Positions 49,721 to 61,452 of a DNA stretch of 64,000 bases are shown in pieces. The first letter of the stretch is position 1. Every line of letters begins with the position of its first letter. Under the pieces are notes generated by a model. That model was not told the DNA's origin, made no database searches, and worked only from the letters and a program-made list of their open reading frames with translations. This DNA is from Prunella strophiata. Lineage: Eukaryota; Chordata; Aves; Passeriformes; Prunellidae. Both the position numbers and the translations under genes were made by a program. Location of the stretch: the NCBI GenBank assembly GCA_036583965.1, contig JAZBQD010000014.1, positions 69,781,056-69,845,055 on the forward strand, read 5' to 3'.

Positions 49721-50130
49721 GTTTGACCCCCCCCCCCCTCCTCCTGCACATCATTTCCAAATAATTAATTTCCTTCACCACGTTTGAAGGCGTTGCATTA
49801 AATTCTGCAGCAGAGGAGGGGCAGAAGTGGGGAGCCCTTCTTTGCCCCCTTGGCTGGTGGTTGACCAGGCATGAGGGTTTTGGGGGCTCCAAAACAGAAG
49901 TAGGATTTGCCAACATTCTCCTGAGCCAGTGTTCCTGCTACAGGTCTTTTCCAATCTTAATGATCCCAGGATTCTACACACACAGCAGGAGCAGATCCTG
50001 GATCTGTCAGCCCTTGTGCTCAGAGTTTGGGGGATGTTTCTCCATCTCCCTCTGCATCCCACAGTAGCAGCAGCTCTCCTGGCCACAGAGAGCAAGGCAC
50101 AACTTCCCCAGGCATTGTCCTGGGGAAGGC

Positions 50131-50416
50131 TGTGAGAAGATCAGAGAAAAGAATGAGAAACAATTCTTATTTTCACTTGTTGCATTTGTTGTTGGGAACA
50201 TGTGGAATGTGTTATGGAGATCTGTTTACTGAAGGGTAGGTTTTTAATTAGCCAATGGTGATGGTGTTTAGATTGAAGGACCAATTAGGTCCACCTGTGT
50301 CGTGACTGTCTAGAAGGGCGATGAGTTTCTTAATTAGTATAATAAAGTGATTGATTAACTTTCTGAGAATCATGGAGTCAATGCTAATTATTACCTGGCT
50401 GGAGGCCTACAGCAAC
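50131..50416 (+). mobile_element. Solo LTR of an endogenous retrovirus (family C)
   Basis: It starts TGTGAGAAGATCAGAGAAAA, contains GAACATGTGGAATGTGTTAT, GGTCCACCTGTGTCGTGACT and GTCTAGAAGGGCGATGAG, has AATAAAG at about 50341, and ends near GCCTACAGCAACA. I recall this order from a very common passerine LTR family, but could not search for it. No internal genes are present. Confidence 0.65.
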
Positions 50417-50765
50417 ATCCCAGAACATCAGGAATGGACTCATGGTGGGCTGAATCATCAGGAGAGCTTAAAGAGCATGGGATGGGCCTCAGCTGAACGA
50501 GGTGACATTGGATTTATGGGGATGATGGACCTATCCAGGATACTCCTCATCTGTGCTCTGCTCCAGACCAGGGCCAGCTGTGCTCATGGAACATTCTGGC
50601 ACAGGAGCTCCTTCCTGCACCACAGCAGAGGGAATTTGATGAGGATCCTCTCCAGGGCAGCAGGTCTGGAGCACACAGCACTGCAGGGAGAATCCCCAGC
50701 CCTGCTTTCCTCCTGCACAGGGGCCACTGAACTGAGCAGGAAAAAGCCACAGGTGAAAATCAGAG

Positions 50766-50830
50766 AATGACAGAACAGTTTGGGTTGGAAGGGACTTTAA
50801 AATCTCATTCCACTCCCCCCACACCAGGAG
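50766..50830 (-). mobile_element. CR1 LINE 3'-end fragment
   Basis: It reads ACAGTTTGGGTTGGAAGGGA followed by CTTTAAAATCTCATTCCA, the complement of a CR1 3' end, short and diverged. Confidence 0.8.
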
Positions 50831-51039
50831 ATTTTAAAGTTACACTTTGCCCCATGCCACACTTGCTGCACCAGAAATCCCATTCCCAGCACACAAGCCT
50901 TCTTGCTCACTTCTTGTCCCACCAGCACATTTTTATTACCCTGATTTAAATGTTTCTTTCACTCCTTCCCCATTATCCTTTACCTCATAGACACCAACAG
51001 CTGATGGCCAATATTTGGAGGTACCTGTCTTTCACCACT

Positions 51040-51240
51040 GCAAAATGAGCATGAGATTGCAATCAGTGCATGCCAGGCCAGGAGACATTACAGAAATTTA
51101 AAGGCCTTTCAGTGATTTATGGCTCTTTAATCAAGGCCTTTTAATATTTAATTGCAAAGCCACAGGAGTTGTCTTTATTTCTGAAAAATCTGTTTTGGGG
51201 GGAATTAGACAACGTGAAACTCGACGTATTCTGCATGTCC
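51040..51240. promoter_or_regulatory. Possible conserved non-coding element
   Basis: A repeat-free AT-rich block with TTTATGGCTCTTTAATCAAG and TTTTAATATTTAATTGC, and retained CpGs near CGTGAAACTCGACGTATT. Composition-based inference. Confidence 0.3.
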
Positions 51241-52612
51241 TGGGACCACAGCCCTCACTGGAGCAGAGGGATCACAAGAGAGATGATGCACAGCTTTTTC
51301 CTTATGGCTTTGAGATGCTGCAGTAATTTAAGGTGATAAATTAACCTCCATTATTCTCAAGGAGCTTGAGAAACCATGAAAGGCTCATCAGAGGATCAGG
51401 CTAACAATGCCACAAGCAGCACACAGCAGAGGAAATGTCCCAGGCAGCAGAGACCAGGCAAATGCAGGGGGTGGTGACCAAGAGCAAGTCCATCCCACTC
51501 CTCACCCCTCCTGTGGCCCTGTGGGATGCTCTGGGAGAGCATTCTCCAAATTCCTGCTGCAGCAGGGAGGGGAAAATGTTTGGATTTGGGACACCCCTGG
51601 CACCCAGCTGAGGCACCACCCCACTGCAGACACCCCTCAGCTCACACTCAGGGGCTGCCATGCCTTGAATAAATGTCTGAACATTCCCTAAAAAGCTAAA
51701 AAAGGATTTTTTTTCCCCCTCTGCTGAGCATCGAGGGAGGTATCTTAAATATAAATATCTCCAGTTAAATGAGATGAATCCTACCCTGTGACTGCAGCAG
51801 CAGAAGAAAAACGACCCTGTGAGCTCCTTGCTGGGACAGCGTGTCCAGAGTTCCTGTCCAGTGAACATTTTGTGATGTCTAAAGAGCAAAAAAAAGCAGA
51901 GAAGGAAAGAGGGAGAGTTTCTGTCCACACACTGGGCAGGTGGCCCATGAACTGAGCTCCCCCACCAGCTGAAAAAGTGCTTCTACCCCTGCCAAAACAG
52001 CCTGGGAAGAAATCACATTATTTTTCCTGACGATTTGATGTTATGCCTGAAATAAAAGCAATTGCCAGTTTGATCTCATTTGTATGCTCTGTGGTGGAAG
52101 TGGATCTGGGCACCAGGAGGACTCAGCTTCACCCTGGCAGTCTGGTGACCTTCAGATGGGAGCATGTCCCTCCTTCCACTGCTCCTCTTCTTGAATTTGG
52201 ACTTAATTTTGGAGCTGTTTTCATCCAGGGCTGCCTCTCATTATGCATGTGGGTGCTGCCTGCCACAGCAGAGATGTGATCTTGCCTGTGGCCTCTGCAG
52301 CTCCTCTAGTACAAATAATAATTTCCATCCCATCTATTCTTTTGTTTGCTACTGATCTATATTAAACAGTTGGTGATGACTACATTTATGGGTGATTATT
52401 GCACTTATGCTGTGTTAAATCTAAATGTTTGTTTATCTTTATGTGGTCTCTGTGTATACGCTTGCACGGCTTTTAACTTTATGTATTGCAGAGTTCCTTA
52501 ATTATAAAATCAATAAATTTTTTAAACTTATGGCTCTTGCACAGAGAGAAACCCACACACTGTCCGTGGCTGGGTGTGACAATGATTCTTGCCTTGAGCT
52601 TGTGGCAGAACA

Positions 52613-52776
52613 CAAACCTCAGCTACAGCAATTGACAGATTTTTTTAGCTTGTTTGGGTTTTTTGGTTTTTTTTTTTTGTATCCTCGTAGCAATTAGTTC
52701 AAACCTCAGCTATAGGAATTGACAATTTTTTTAGTTTGTTTGGGGTTTTTTGCTTCTGTCCTCATAGCAATTAGTT
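52613..52776. repeat. Local tandem duplication, two units of about 87 and 77 bp
   Basis: Each unit runs from CAAACCTCAGCTA, through GAATTGACA or CAATTGACA and a T/G-rich stretch, to TAGCAATTAGTT. The second unit starts at 52700. They differ by indels in the T-rich part. Confidence 0.9.
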
Positions 52777-53029
52777 CTTTGGTAGTTTGGCTCATCCTCC
52801 AGCTCTCACCAAAGCTTTCCTCCTGCAAGCTGCTCTCCTCAGGCCAGCTCCCAACTCCTTGGAGGTTTTCCACTTTGATGAAAGATGTGAAGGTCACAGC
52901 CCAGTGGTGGCTCTTGAGTCAAGGCTTGGAGAGAAAGGATCCAGTCCCCAACCCTGCCATGGCATTTCTTGAGTCACATCCACACTGTGGAGAAGCCCTG
53001 TATGGAGTTAGAGCTGTGCTGGCTTTTCC

Positions 53030-53450
53030 ATAACCTCAGTGCACTGCCAGGGCTCCATTCCAGCCCTGAGCAGCTCCAGGCTCTTCCAAAATCCCATCCA
53101 TGCCTGCCCTCTGCCCATTGCCTGTGTCCTGTCCCTGCAGGCCTTGTCCCCAGTCCCTCTGCAGCTCTCCTGGAGCCCTTCAGGCCCTGCAATGTGCTGG
53201 GAGCTCTCCCTGGATCCTTCTCCTCTCCAGGTGAGCACCCCCAGCTCTCCCAGCCTGGCTCCAGCCCTGGAGCAGCTCCATGGATTCCTCTGGATTTATT
53301 CCAGCAGCTCCAGGTGCTGCTGCTGTTGTACCCAGGGGCAGCTCTGCAGGTGGGGTCTCACCTGAGAGGGGCAGAATCCCCCATCCCTCCCCTGCTGCCC
53401 AGCACTGGGGGTTCCATCCTGCTGGGCCAGCTGGCCAGGTCAAGCTGAGT
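53030..53450 (-). mobile_element. CR1 LINE internal/3' segment (about 400 bp)
   Basis: The plus strand shows CCCTTCAGGCCCTGCAATGT, CCTTCTCCTCTCCAGGTGAG, CCCCCAGCTCTCCCAGCCTG, CCAGCAGCTCCAGGTGCTGC and GCAGCTCTGCAGGTGGGGTC. These are colinear landmarks of the complement of CR1 upstream of its terminal region. Open frames through it are not host genes. Confidence 0.8.
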
Positions 53451-54769
53451 TGTAGGAAGGAATTAGGCTGAGCTGGGCATCAAAACCACCCCTCCATCAT
53501 CTGGGGGGCAATGCACAGCACCCAGAGAACCCATCTGCTTGATTTAGGCTCTGCTCTAATTCCTATTTCACCCCATCCATGCCTCCTTTCCCCCCATAGG
53601 GTTCTAGTAACGTTAAAATCAACATTTCTCCCACTCCCAAGAGTCCTGACGCCCCCTCCAGCCAATTAAAAGCTGTGAGCTGACAAATCCATCAGTGCCC
53701 ACTGCCCAGCACTGCAGAGGAGCCTCCCACAGAAACAGGAGCTGCAGCCACTCATGTAAACACCAGCTAATCAGCAGCCAACATTAGAGAAGTGTAGTCA
53801 GGTGCTGACCCCAATTTCTTTGATTTCAGGCTGTATTTCTCAAGCAGCAGCTCAGATGAGCTCTTTCTTTGCCACTTACATCTAATTAGGAGCCCACAAC
53901 GAGCAGGAGCAGCTGTAATTAAACCAAACCAGGGAGATGGGAGGGAGGGGAGTTCACTCAGGTGGGAATTTTTGGTACAGCTGGAGGTCAGAGGGTCAGT
54001 GGGAAATGACCACCAGGACCCTCACTGTGGACAAAGGCTCGTGTTAGCTGTCTCTAAAAATGTGATATTTACCCCAGTGTGGATGTATCTTATGCCATTA
54101 CAGGTGGATTTGGTGAGATATAAGTTAATAAATGCAATTATGTTGTTTGGGCATGTGCACATCTGAGATCAGCCTGGACTATCAGTTTAATTTTGAAGAT
54201 CCCATCTTGTCACACTTCAGTCCCTCACACATCTTCACTCACATCAATTCTACCCACAGAAATATCAATGTGTGTTAAATCTCATGCAGAATTGCCTGAT
54301 ATTAGGCAGGTGATGCAGAGAAATGGTAAAAGAGGAAAAAGAATAATCCAACTTAGCTAAAATTTCCTCATATCAGTACAACAGCCTCACTCTACTCAGA
54401 GTTACCCTTTTCATGGCCAAACCAGTAAAAGGGAGGGGTTATAATTTTGACACTAGGACAAAAAACAGAGAGAAAGAATCCCAAAGAACTGCAATTCTGA
54501 GGGACAGGTGGGAGCATAACTGATGTTAGAAAGCAGCCTGTGGATGGAGGTGAGTCCCTGGCTGGAGGTGGAGGCACAGCTCAGATGTTACCAGGTCCCT
54601 TTGGTGCCACGTGGTCAGAAATGTAATATCACAACTCACTGGAAAACCTCATTTTTGTTACAGCATTAAACCACATTGGTGGCAGAGGCATCCCAGGGAC
54701 TGTGTAATTTGAAAAAGACACATTCCAGCAATTACCTTGTGGGTTTGTTTTTTTTTTTTTCCCCTCCTT

Positions 54770-54965
54770 TGAAATAAAAGCTGATCTTAATGGTTTCAAT
54801 TATTTTTCATCCAGTTGCTGCCCCAGGATGATGCGGAGCTTTAAGTACGGGCAGGAAATAATTTCCAAGGGGACATTAAATGTATGTTTATGGAGTAAAA
54901 TATGTATAAATGCAGACCACAAGAAATGGACTGCGAAGCATTTTATGGAGCTAATTCCATCAGGG
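54770..54965. promoter_or_regulatory. Possible conserved non-coding element
   Basis: A repeat-free block with TGGTTTCAATTATTTTTCAT, retained CpGs (GATGCGGAG, AGTACGGGC) and GGACATTAAATGTATG. Composition-based inference. Confidence 0.3.
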
Positions 54966-55634
54966 GAGGGAAGGAGCCCACAAGTTCACTTGCACAGTTT
55001 ATAAGGTCAGTGCAATCTCTCACTGGGAATTATTTCCTTCTAAATAACTGCTGCCTGACTATTTTTCCAAAACAAATCCTGCATCTTCCAGGTGGAAACT
55101 GATCCTAGGCTAAAAGCTTCCCTGGATGTGGCTGCTTTCCCTCATCCACAGACAAAACGTGGCCTCCTGAACATGAAACCAGAATCCAGGAGCTCCAAAA
55201 TTCTCCGTGCTGGAAGCTCCAGGTCTGCTGGGTGATTTTGGGAAAGACTTTTCCAGCTCCAGCCTGCCTCCTTCTGCAGTAGCTGGAAAGGAAATGTTTC
55301 ACATAACTCAGCCCACAGTGTTGTAAGAAGTCAATCCAGGAAGACATTTGAGGGTTTGAGAGTTTTCCAAAGGCAAGGCAGGATTTTTTAATTTTTTAAT
55401 TTTTTTTTTTTTTAATCTGGAGGACATCTCCTGGGACACAAAGATGACTTCTGAGCTGGCTCCTGCACCAATTATACTTTGTGAGCTTTCAGATGACTTC
55501 CCTGGGAGTTTTGAGGCTGCAGGCTCCTGGCCAAAAGGAGCTGTGCTGCCTGCAACCCACAGGTCTGCCTGAGCTCCTGATGCTCCAGAGCACCCCATCC
55601 CACCAGTTCAGCCATCCTGGGGAAACTGGGACAC

Positions 55635-55699
55635 ATCTGCTGATGGAATTGGGATGAATCTGCTGATGGAATCAGGATAAATCTGCTGGTAGAATTGGG
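55635..55699. repeat. Three-unit 23-bp tandem repeat
   Basis: Units start ATCTGCTGATGGAATT or close variants at 55635, 55658 and 55681. Confidence 0.85.
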
Positions 55700-56721
55700 C
55701 TGGAACCACCCTCTCACCTGTGCACCAAAACTAACCCCTGATTACTTGTTGGACATGAAGAAACCCCCATGCCTAGAGAGCTGCTGCTGCCAGATTGCCC
55801 AAATTCATAGATTTTTGTGATAAAATTTCTGCCCTGTGAAGATCTCATGGACAGAGTTAGAGGAACAGGGAATCCTGCTCCAATAAAGCAAATCTTCCCT
55901 AGAACTGCCATCCATAGTGATTTCAAACCATAGGCAGCTGTTTTGGATACTCAAACCCCTAAAATCCATAATTCCCTTTATAACCCCAGTGAGGATGTGC
56001 ACTGTGCTTAGCCAGGACAGAGAAACATTGATGGGACACTTAACAGAGGTTCTCTGTTGTTCCCAAATTCCATAAGTCATTATCCTAATGAGAATTCCAG
56101 GGGGATAAATCAGCCACACTCCCTGAGCAATCATTCCAGATCCTCAGAGACTGGAGGAGGCACAGCAAAGAGAGATGGCCTCGTGGTTAAAACATGGGTT
56201 TATATCCACAGGAAGAGCAATTCCTGCCACATCTTCCACTTCTGCAGATCAGATTATAGATTACAGGGTTTGGGCACTTGGAATGGGAATTGCTGGAGAG
56301 CAGGAGGCCAAGCTGCACTTCCCAAAAGGATGGAATGGCAATTCTGCTTGGCATATGTAAAATCTCCTGCAATGCCTTGAATAGTCACAATTATTATCTT
56401 TACCAACCTTTCTGGGGTTGGTAAAAGCAGTACAGCTCTGAAATTGGAGGTTTACACACAGAGAGCACAGGGAACTGGTTTAGCCAGGATGCTGCACAGG
56501 TTTTGGACCACATGATGGAAGTGAAGCTGCAGCCCCTTGAGTCTGTCTGGGATTTGATGAATGCAAGAAAACAGGAAATTTTAAAAAATTAAATAAATAA
56601 AGCAGAGCCCTTTGGACCTGGGAATGGTCTTTTCCTTTATTTTAGCCTGGTGAGAGCCAGAGTTCCTGCCTTGTGCTACACCTGTAAATAAAACAATCCT
56701 CTTCCAAGGGCAGGTGTATAC

Positions 56722-57329
56722 TGATCTTGGGCTCTCTGTGATTTTTCTGGCTACCAAGATATTAGAAAGTTTTTTTTCCTCAGCCCTGTGACCTAAGAAG
56801 TTGAGATTCGTTGGTTTTGCTTTTCAAGGTTGTTTATTTTTCCTTATCTATCACATTCTTTCTCTGACCTGCTGAGATCTGTCCAGCAGGTTGGGTTGAG
56901 GCACAATCCCAGCCCTTAGGGTGGTGTTCACTTTTTATACTAAGAACTATGTGTACTTTATTCACAATAATTTTCCAATACCTATCACCTCTGTTAGACA
57001 GTCTGTCTCTACTCTAAACCAATCAAAAAGTGTCACCATCACAGCAGAAGATGGGGGACAAGAAGAGGGAGGACAGGACACATTCCTCCATCTTGTCTCT
57101 TGAACCCCCATTCTAAAACCCCAAAATTCTACTTTTTCACCCTGTGACAAATTAACTATCACTCTGTTCAAACTCTTGTGGCTTGTAATCTTCACACAAA
57201 CTTGGTAATTTTTTCCATGGGCTAAAATTGAAGGCACAGGTGTTTTTGATTCTGTGCCAAGGTTTCTGAGCCCCTTGCCAGAGTCTCAAATCATCCAGGG
57301 CAGCCAGAGGAATGTCCTGGGCTTTGACA
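56722..57329 (-). mobile_element. Solo LTR of an endogenous retrovirus (family D)
   Basis: Read on the minus strand it opens TGTCAAAGCCCAGGACATTC, contains GTGTGAAGATTACAAGCC, TGTCACAGGGTGAAAAAG, CAAGATGGAGGAATGTG and TTGTGAATAAAGTACACAT (poly-A type signal), and closes near AAGATCA. The layout and motifs resemble a passerine ERV LTR as I remember it. The trinucleotide TAC abuts both proposed ends, too short to prove a target-site duplication. A 91-codon frame inside is incidental. Confidence 0.6.
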
Positions 57330-58275
57330 TACTGAGAGAAAAAGAACTTTGGGGTGCAGGGTCCCCAGGGGAGGGAGGTTTGGGGGCTGAAGGGAAGCTC
57401 TGGTGGTCCCACAAGGCTTTGGGTTCATTGCATCCCCCCATGTCCACTTGTGGGTTCAGGCTCGTGTGAGTTCATACAAAAGGAAAGGTTTGGAATCACA
57501 TCCCAGAACTTCTTTGGATGCCCCATAGCAACATTTAGAGACCTCCCCTCTCCATCCAGAGGCTTTGCAATGTCCTCAAGGTGTTTGAACCCCCACAGCA
57601 TCATTTTTCCTGCCCTTTCTGTCCTGCAGGACCATAAAAACCCCAGAACTGGAGCAGGATGAAAAAAAAATTCCTCAGGCTGGGAAAGGGAAGGAATGAT
57701 TCCTGGCCAAGTTCCATCCACCCAGCTTTCTGTGTCATCAGCTGGGATGAGTGAATCTGCACGAGTTGTCTGGGTGCCTTTTATAGTGGATGGAGAGAAA
57801 GAGGAACTTCCCCTGTGCAATCCAGCCCAGCTGGGAGACATGAATTGTGAATCCTCCTCTTTCCCGACCATAAAACAGCTCAGACATAACCACACAGCCC
57901 TCAGCAAGCTGCAGGCAGATGCAAAAAGTCCCAAATAACCCCCAAAAGCCACCAGCTCCCCAAAACAGAAATTAGGGTGGAGCAGAGTGGGAGCAAAGTG
58001 CTTCCCACAGACCTCAAACCAGCAGAGCCACAGTGAGCTCATCCAACAGCTTGGCTGTGCTGGAGCAGAATTTAGGACCAGAATTTGGGGCTGTGTTGTG
58101 CCAGAGGGGTTGTGCTCACCCAGGTTGTGGTTTTGCAGCAGTGGAGAAGTTAGGAAGGTGTTAAAGAGGATGCAAACCCTCACAGAGTGGTGTGGGCTGT
58201 GCCATGGCAGGAGCAGCATCCATTCCCTGAGGTACAAGGACAGACCACTGGATTGCAGAAGGATGGGAATATTGC
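57330..58275. other. Non-coding sequence with an unusually long minus-strand frame
   Basis: From 57425 to 58405 the minus strand is open for 326 codons from an ATG. I recognise no domain, no splice context and no homologue; the protein is serine-, leucine- and tryptophan-rich without a clear pattern. It overlaps the tandem duplication at 58.28 kb. I treat it as probably non-coding and discuss it in the findings. Confidence 0.4.
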
Positions 58276-58584
58276 TGCAGGTTTTCCTGATGAAAGAGGC
58301 TCCACCTTTCCCTCCTTTCCAAAAATGGGGGAAAAACCCTGAAAATATTTCCTCAGCTCCATCAGAGGCTCCATCAGCACAAACACACACATCCCCCCTA
58401 GACACACAGCCCTTGCCCAGGTTTGCTTTTCAGATTTGCAGGGTTTCCTGACAAAAGAGGCTCCACCTTTCCCTCCTCTCCAAAAATGGGGAAAAATCCT
58501 AAAAATATTTCCTCAGCTCCATCAGCACAAAGCACACACACCACCCTACACACACAGCCCTTCCCCAGGTTTGCTTTTCAGATT
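58276..58584. repeat. Local tandem duplication, two units of about 161 and 148 bp
   Basis: Unit 1 (58276-58436) and unit 2 (58437-58584) share AAAGAGGCTCCACCTTTCCC, TCCAAAAATGGGG, AATATTTCCTCAGCTCCATC and CAGGTTTGCTTTTCAGATTT. Unit 1 has an extra repeat of the CTCCATCAG segment. Confidence 0.93.
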
Positions 58585-58829
58585 TGCCTATTGACATTTC
58601 CCCTCCCTCCTTCCCTCCACCTCCTGGTCCTCACTTCCCCCACTCCACGGAGCCTGCTGGCGCGACTCCATCCTTTCTATCCTTCACCATCACTGTGAGA
58701 CCCTGGGCTGCTTTGATGATCAAGCAAAATTAAAAAAAAGGAAGGGAAAAAAAAAAGGAGAAAAAAAACCCCCAAAAAACAGGGAAAAGGAGTAGAGGGG
58801 AAAAAAGAGAGCTGGAGAAAAGAAGAATG

Positions 58830-59060
58830 CATGTCAGCTCCAAGCTGCCGCCGCGCTGGCGCACGCGGGCTGCCTTTGCTCAGTGCACATCAATGCCTCT
58901 TATCCTCCGAAGTTATTTCCCCTGGAGTGAACCTATCAAAGATTTTCAGCCTCTCTGGAGAGAGCAGTTCCAGATAACACTGGATTCCCTTGTCAATTTT
59001 TTGCCTACCAGGCTCTGGCAGCATTCTCTACCTGACACTCTGATCTTGACACGCTGGAGG
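58830..59060. promoter_or_regulatory. Possible conserved non-coding element
   Basis: It begins with an isolated CpG-rich segment (GCCGCCGCGCTGGCGCACGC) and continues into balanced repeat-free sequence with CCTATCAAAG (TCF/LEF-like) and CCTCTTATCC (GATA-like). A poly-A/G-rich run precedes it at 58730-58825. Composition-based inference. Confidence 0.3.
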
Positions 59061-59819
59061 AGTGTGTGTGCTGTGTGTGTTGTGTGTGTCATTTCTGGAG
59101 CTCTTTCCCCCTCTTTCTAAGCAGTGCAGATGCTTTTAGACTGCAGAGAGGAAGGGAAAACCCACTAACATTTGGCATCTGCATACACCCTTCTCATCTG
59201 TAATTCCTGTAGTGTCTTGCCCTCCTTGTAATTACAGTAATTAATATAATTACACTAATAATAATGATTATTATTTAGGGTGTGCCAGATCTTTCCTAAT
59301 ACAGCTCCTTCCCTGGAAATCCTGGGTCTATATTTGTAAAAGAAGTCACTGCAAGATTTCCAAATAAATGCTCCCCACAGAAATCCCGCTGCTGTGACAG
59401 CTGGGAATTCAGAAATATCTATCCCCTCTCCTCTCTTGGCTGTGACAGCAGTGCTGCAAAGCCCAGCCACTCCAGCAGCTTCCCAGCATCTCTGTGCCCA
59501 TTTCAGACAGGTCTTTTGGTCACTTGTGGTCTATTTTTGGTTGGAGGAGAGAGGCTGGTATCCCAGGATGGCTTTGGTGTGTCACTCATCCTTCCTCCTC
59601 TCTCTGAGGCCACATTCCCCTGGTGGAATTCACTGGGATGGGGTTGTTTATTTGCACTGCCCATGGTCTTCCAGCTTTCTGGAGATCAGGCTGTGCCCTG
59701 GAAGCAGTGTTCCCCCAAGGGCAAAGTGAGACCCCATAGAAGGTGTCAGTGAGGTGGGAATGTGGGAAGAGGATCCTTGATTGCCTTGATTGAAATTTAG
59801 TCACTGCTACCAGCATTAA

Positions 59820-59935
59820 ATCACTAAATCACTGAATCACAGAATGGTTTGGGCTGGAAGGGACCTTAAAGCCCATCCAGTTCCAACCCCCTGCCATGGG
59901 CAGGGACACATCCACTAGACAGGTTGCTGCTGGGG
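59820..59935 (-). mobile_element. CR1 LINE 3'-end fragment
   Basis: It reads GAATCACAGAATGGTTTGGG, CTGGAAGGGACCTTAAAGCC, CAGTTCCAACCCCCTGCCAT and CACTAGACAGGTTGCT: the complement of the CR1 3' terminus, little diverged. Confidence 0.95.
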
Positions 59936-61124
59936 AAATGATAGACCTGAAACCAAGAGCTCTGTTGGAAACTCAGCTGCACAATGTAGCCCCTCAAGAG
60001 CAAATCCAGCCCCAGAGAGGACACTTTTAACTGCCAGCTTTGCTCCAGGACCCACCTGTGTTGCTCCAGCCCTGTGAATACACTTTGGAGTCCTGGTTCC
60101 TGCTGTTCCCCTCCTGGGAGTTCCAACCTTTGTGAATTCCAGGAAGATCCAATAACATTTCAAAGGCAGGATGTGAAATTGGATTACGTGGGACTCAGCC
60201 TCAGAGCAGAGAGAGGTATCTGTCCTTAAGGCCAGCAGCAATGACTCCTTTTTCCCTGCCTGGGACCTTCACTGAACCTTGAACGGTGAGGCACATGGTT
60301 ATTCCATTTCACCTTGCAGCATTCCTGCTGTAATTGATTATATTTGTCAGCCTGCTTTCTTCCTTGTTGAATGCCATGAATGGGAGGATGCAGCACACGT
60401 CAGTGTAAAGCACAGTCACTGCCCTGCAACAATTGTTCCCTGCTATTCCCCGTTCCCTGCTCACAATGGGAGAGATGCATCCAAATAGGACAGAAAAATA
60501 TCACTTTGTGAGCCTGAAGTAGGTGTGCAGCATCTAATCCAGCCATCCATCATCTCCCTGCTCTCATCTGCCTAAAGTCAATGGGAGGGAGAGGGGAGAA
60601 GCAGGCAACAATAACAGTATCATGGTAACGGGGACAGTGCTGCCGAGGGAATCGTGGGCTCAGGGAGGGCTCTGTGCCCTGGGGAAGCATTAATCAGACA
60701 CAAAAGGGCACGTGCCACACCAGAATAGCTCTGCTATTATCATTATTATTTACTCCATGTGATGCCTTAGCTCTTCAGGCAGGGCACAGCCTCGGTGTGC
60801 TCCTTCCAAGCCCCAAGTAGCCAAGTGGAAAAGAGGAAATTCTGCAGCCCCGTTCCCAGCTCTGCTCAGGGATGGGACTTTGGGGTCAGACAGCTCCTGG
60901 GGCAGGCTGGAGGTCACCCCTGGACATGGTGTGGAGCCAAGAGATGCTCCATGTGAAGCATCCTTCCCTCCAGAGCTCCAAGGTCATTCCCATGGGGATG
61001 ATGGCATCCCTCATCCTGGCAATGCTCAGTGTGATGGCATGGAGGGAAATGTGGGTGAGAAGTTAAAATTATCTCTGACAGTTCCAGCTTTGCAAAACCT
61101 GCAGTTTTTCCCCCAAATCTTGTC

Positions 61125-61225
61125 TCACAGAATCATAGAATGGATTGGAAGGGACCTTAAAGGTCACCCAGTTCCAGCTGCCTTGCTGTGGGAAGGGACA
61201 CCTTCCACAAGGGCAGGTTTCAAGA
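61125..61225 (-). mobile_element. CR1 LINE 3'-end fragment
   Basis: It reads CAGAATCATAGAATGGATTG, GAAGGGACCTTAAAGGTCAC and GGGACACCTTCCAC, the complement of a CR1 3' end. Confidence 0.92.
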
Positions 61226-61411
61226 GGGAAGCTGGAATGAATCCTGCTCTGCTCTGAGACCCATTCCTGGTGTCATCACAAGCTGCAGAGACAGCAAGGC
61301 ACTCCTGCTGTCCCCTTCTGTCCCAGGATGTGTCTGGTGATGTCAGAGGGAAGAGGGTTGGCATGAGAATTGCAGCTCAAACCTTCTGCAAAACCACCTG
61401 ATGTGAACTCA

Positions 61412-61452
61412 AACAAACAAACAAACAAACAAAAAAAAAAAAAAAAAAAAAA
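61412..61452. repeat. (CAAA)n followed by poly-A
   Basis: CAAA units pass into about 21 consecutive A. Confidence 0.9.

Larger units (their letters stand above)
50831..53029. other. Non-coding sequence
   Basis: No gene recognised. It contains a possible conserved element (51.04-51.24 kb), an AT-rich stretch (52.30-52.56 kb) and a local tandem duplication (52.61-52.78 kb). Confidence 0.5.
53451..56721. other. Non-coding sequence
   Basis: No gene recognised. Contents: AT-rich unique stretches, a possible conserved element at 54.77-54.96 kb, a short three-unit repeat at 55.64 kb and T-rich runs (54.75 and 55.40 kb). Confidence 0.5.

Noticed and set aside
49861..49980. Possible CR1 3' end (TCTTTTCCAATCTTAATGATC followed by GATTCTAC)
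   Set aside because: Too short and diverged to separate from chance; not listed as a feature.
52969..53448. A 159-codon plus-strand frame
   Set aside because: It lies almost entirely in antisense CR1 sequence.
56962..57237. A 91-codon minus-strand frame
   Set aside because: It lies inside the proposed family D LTR and has no viral protein signature that I recognise.
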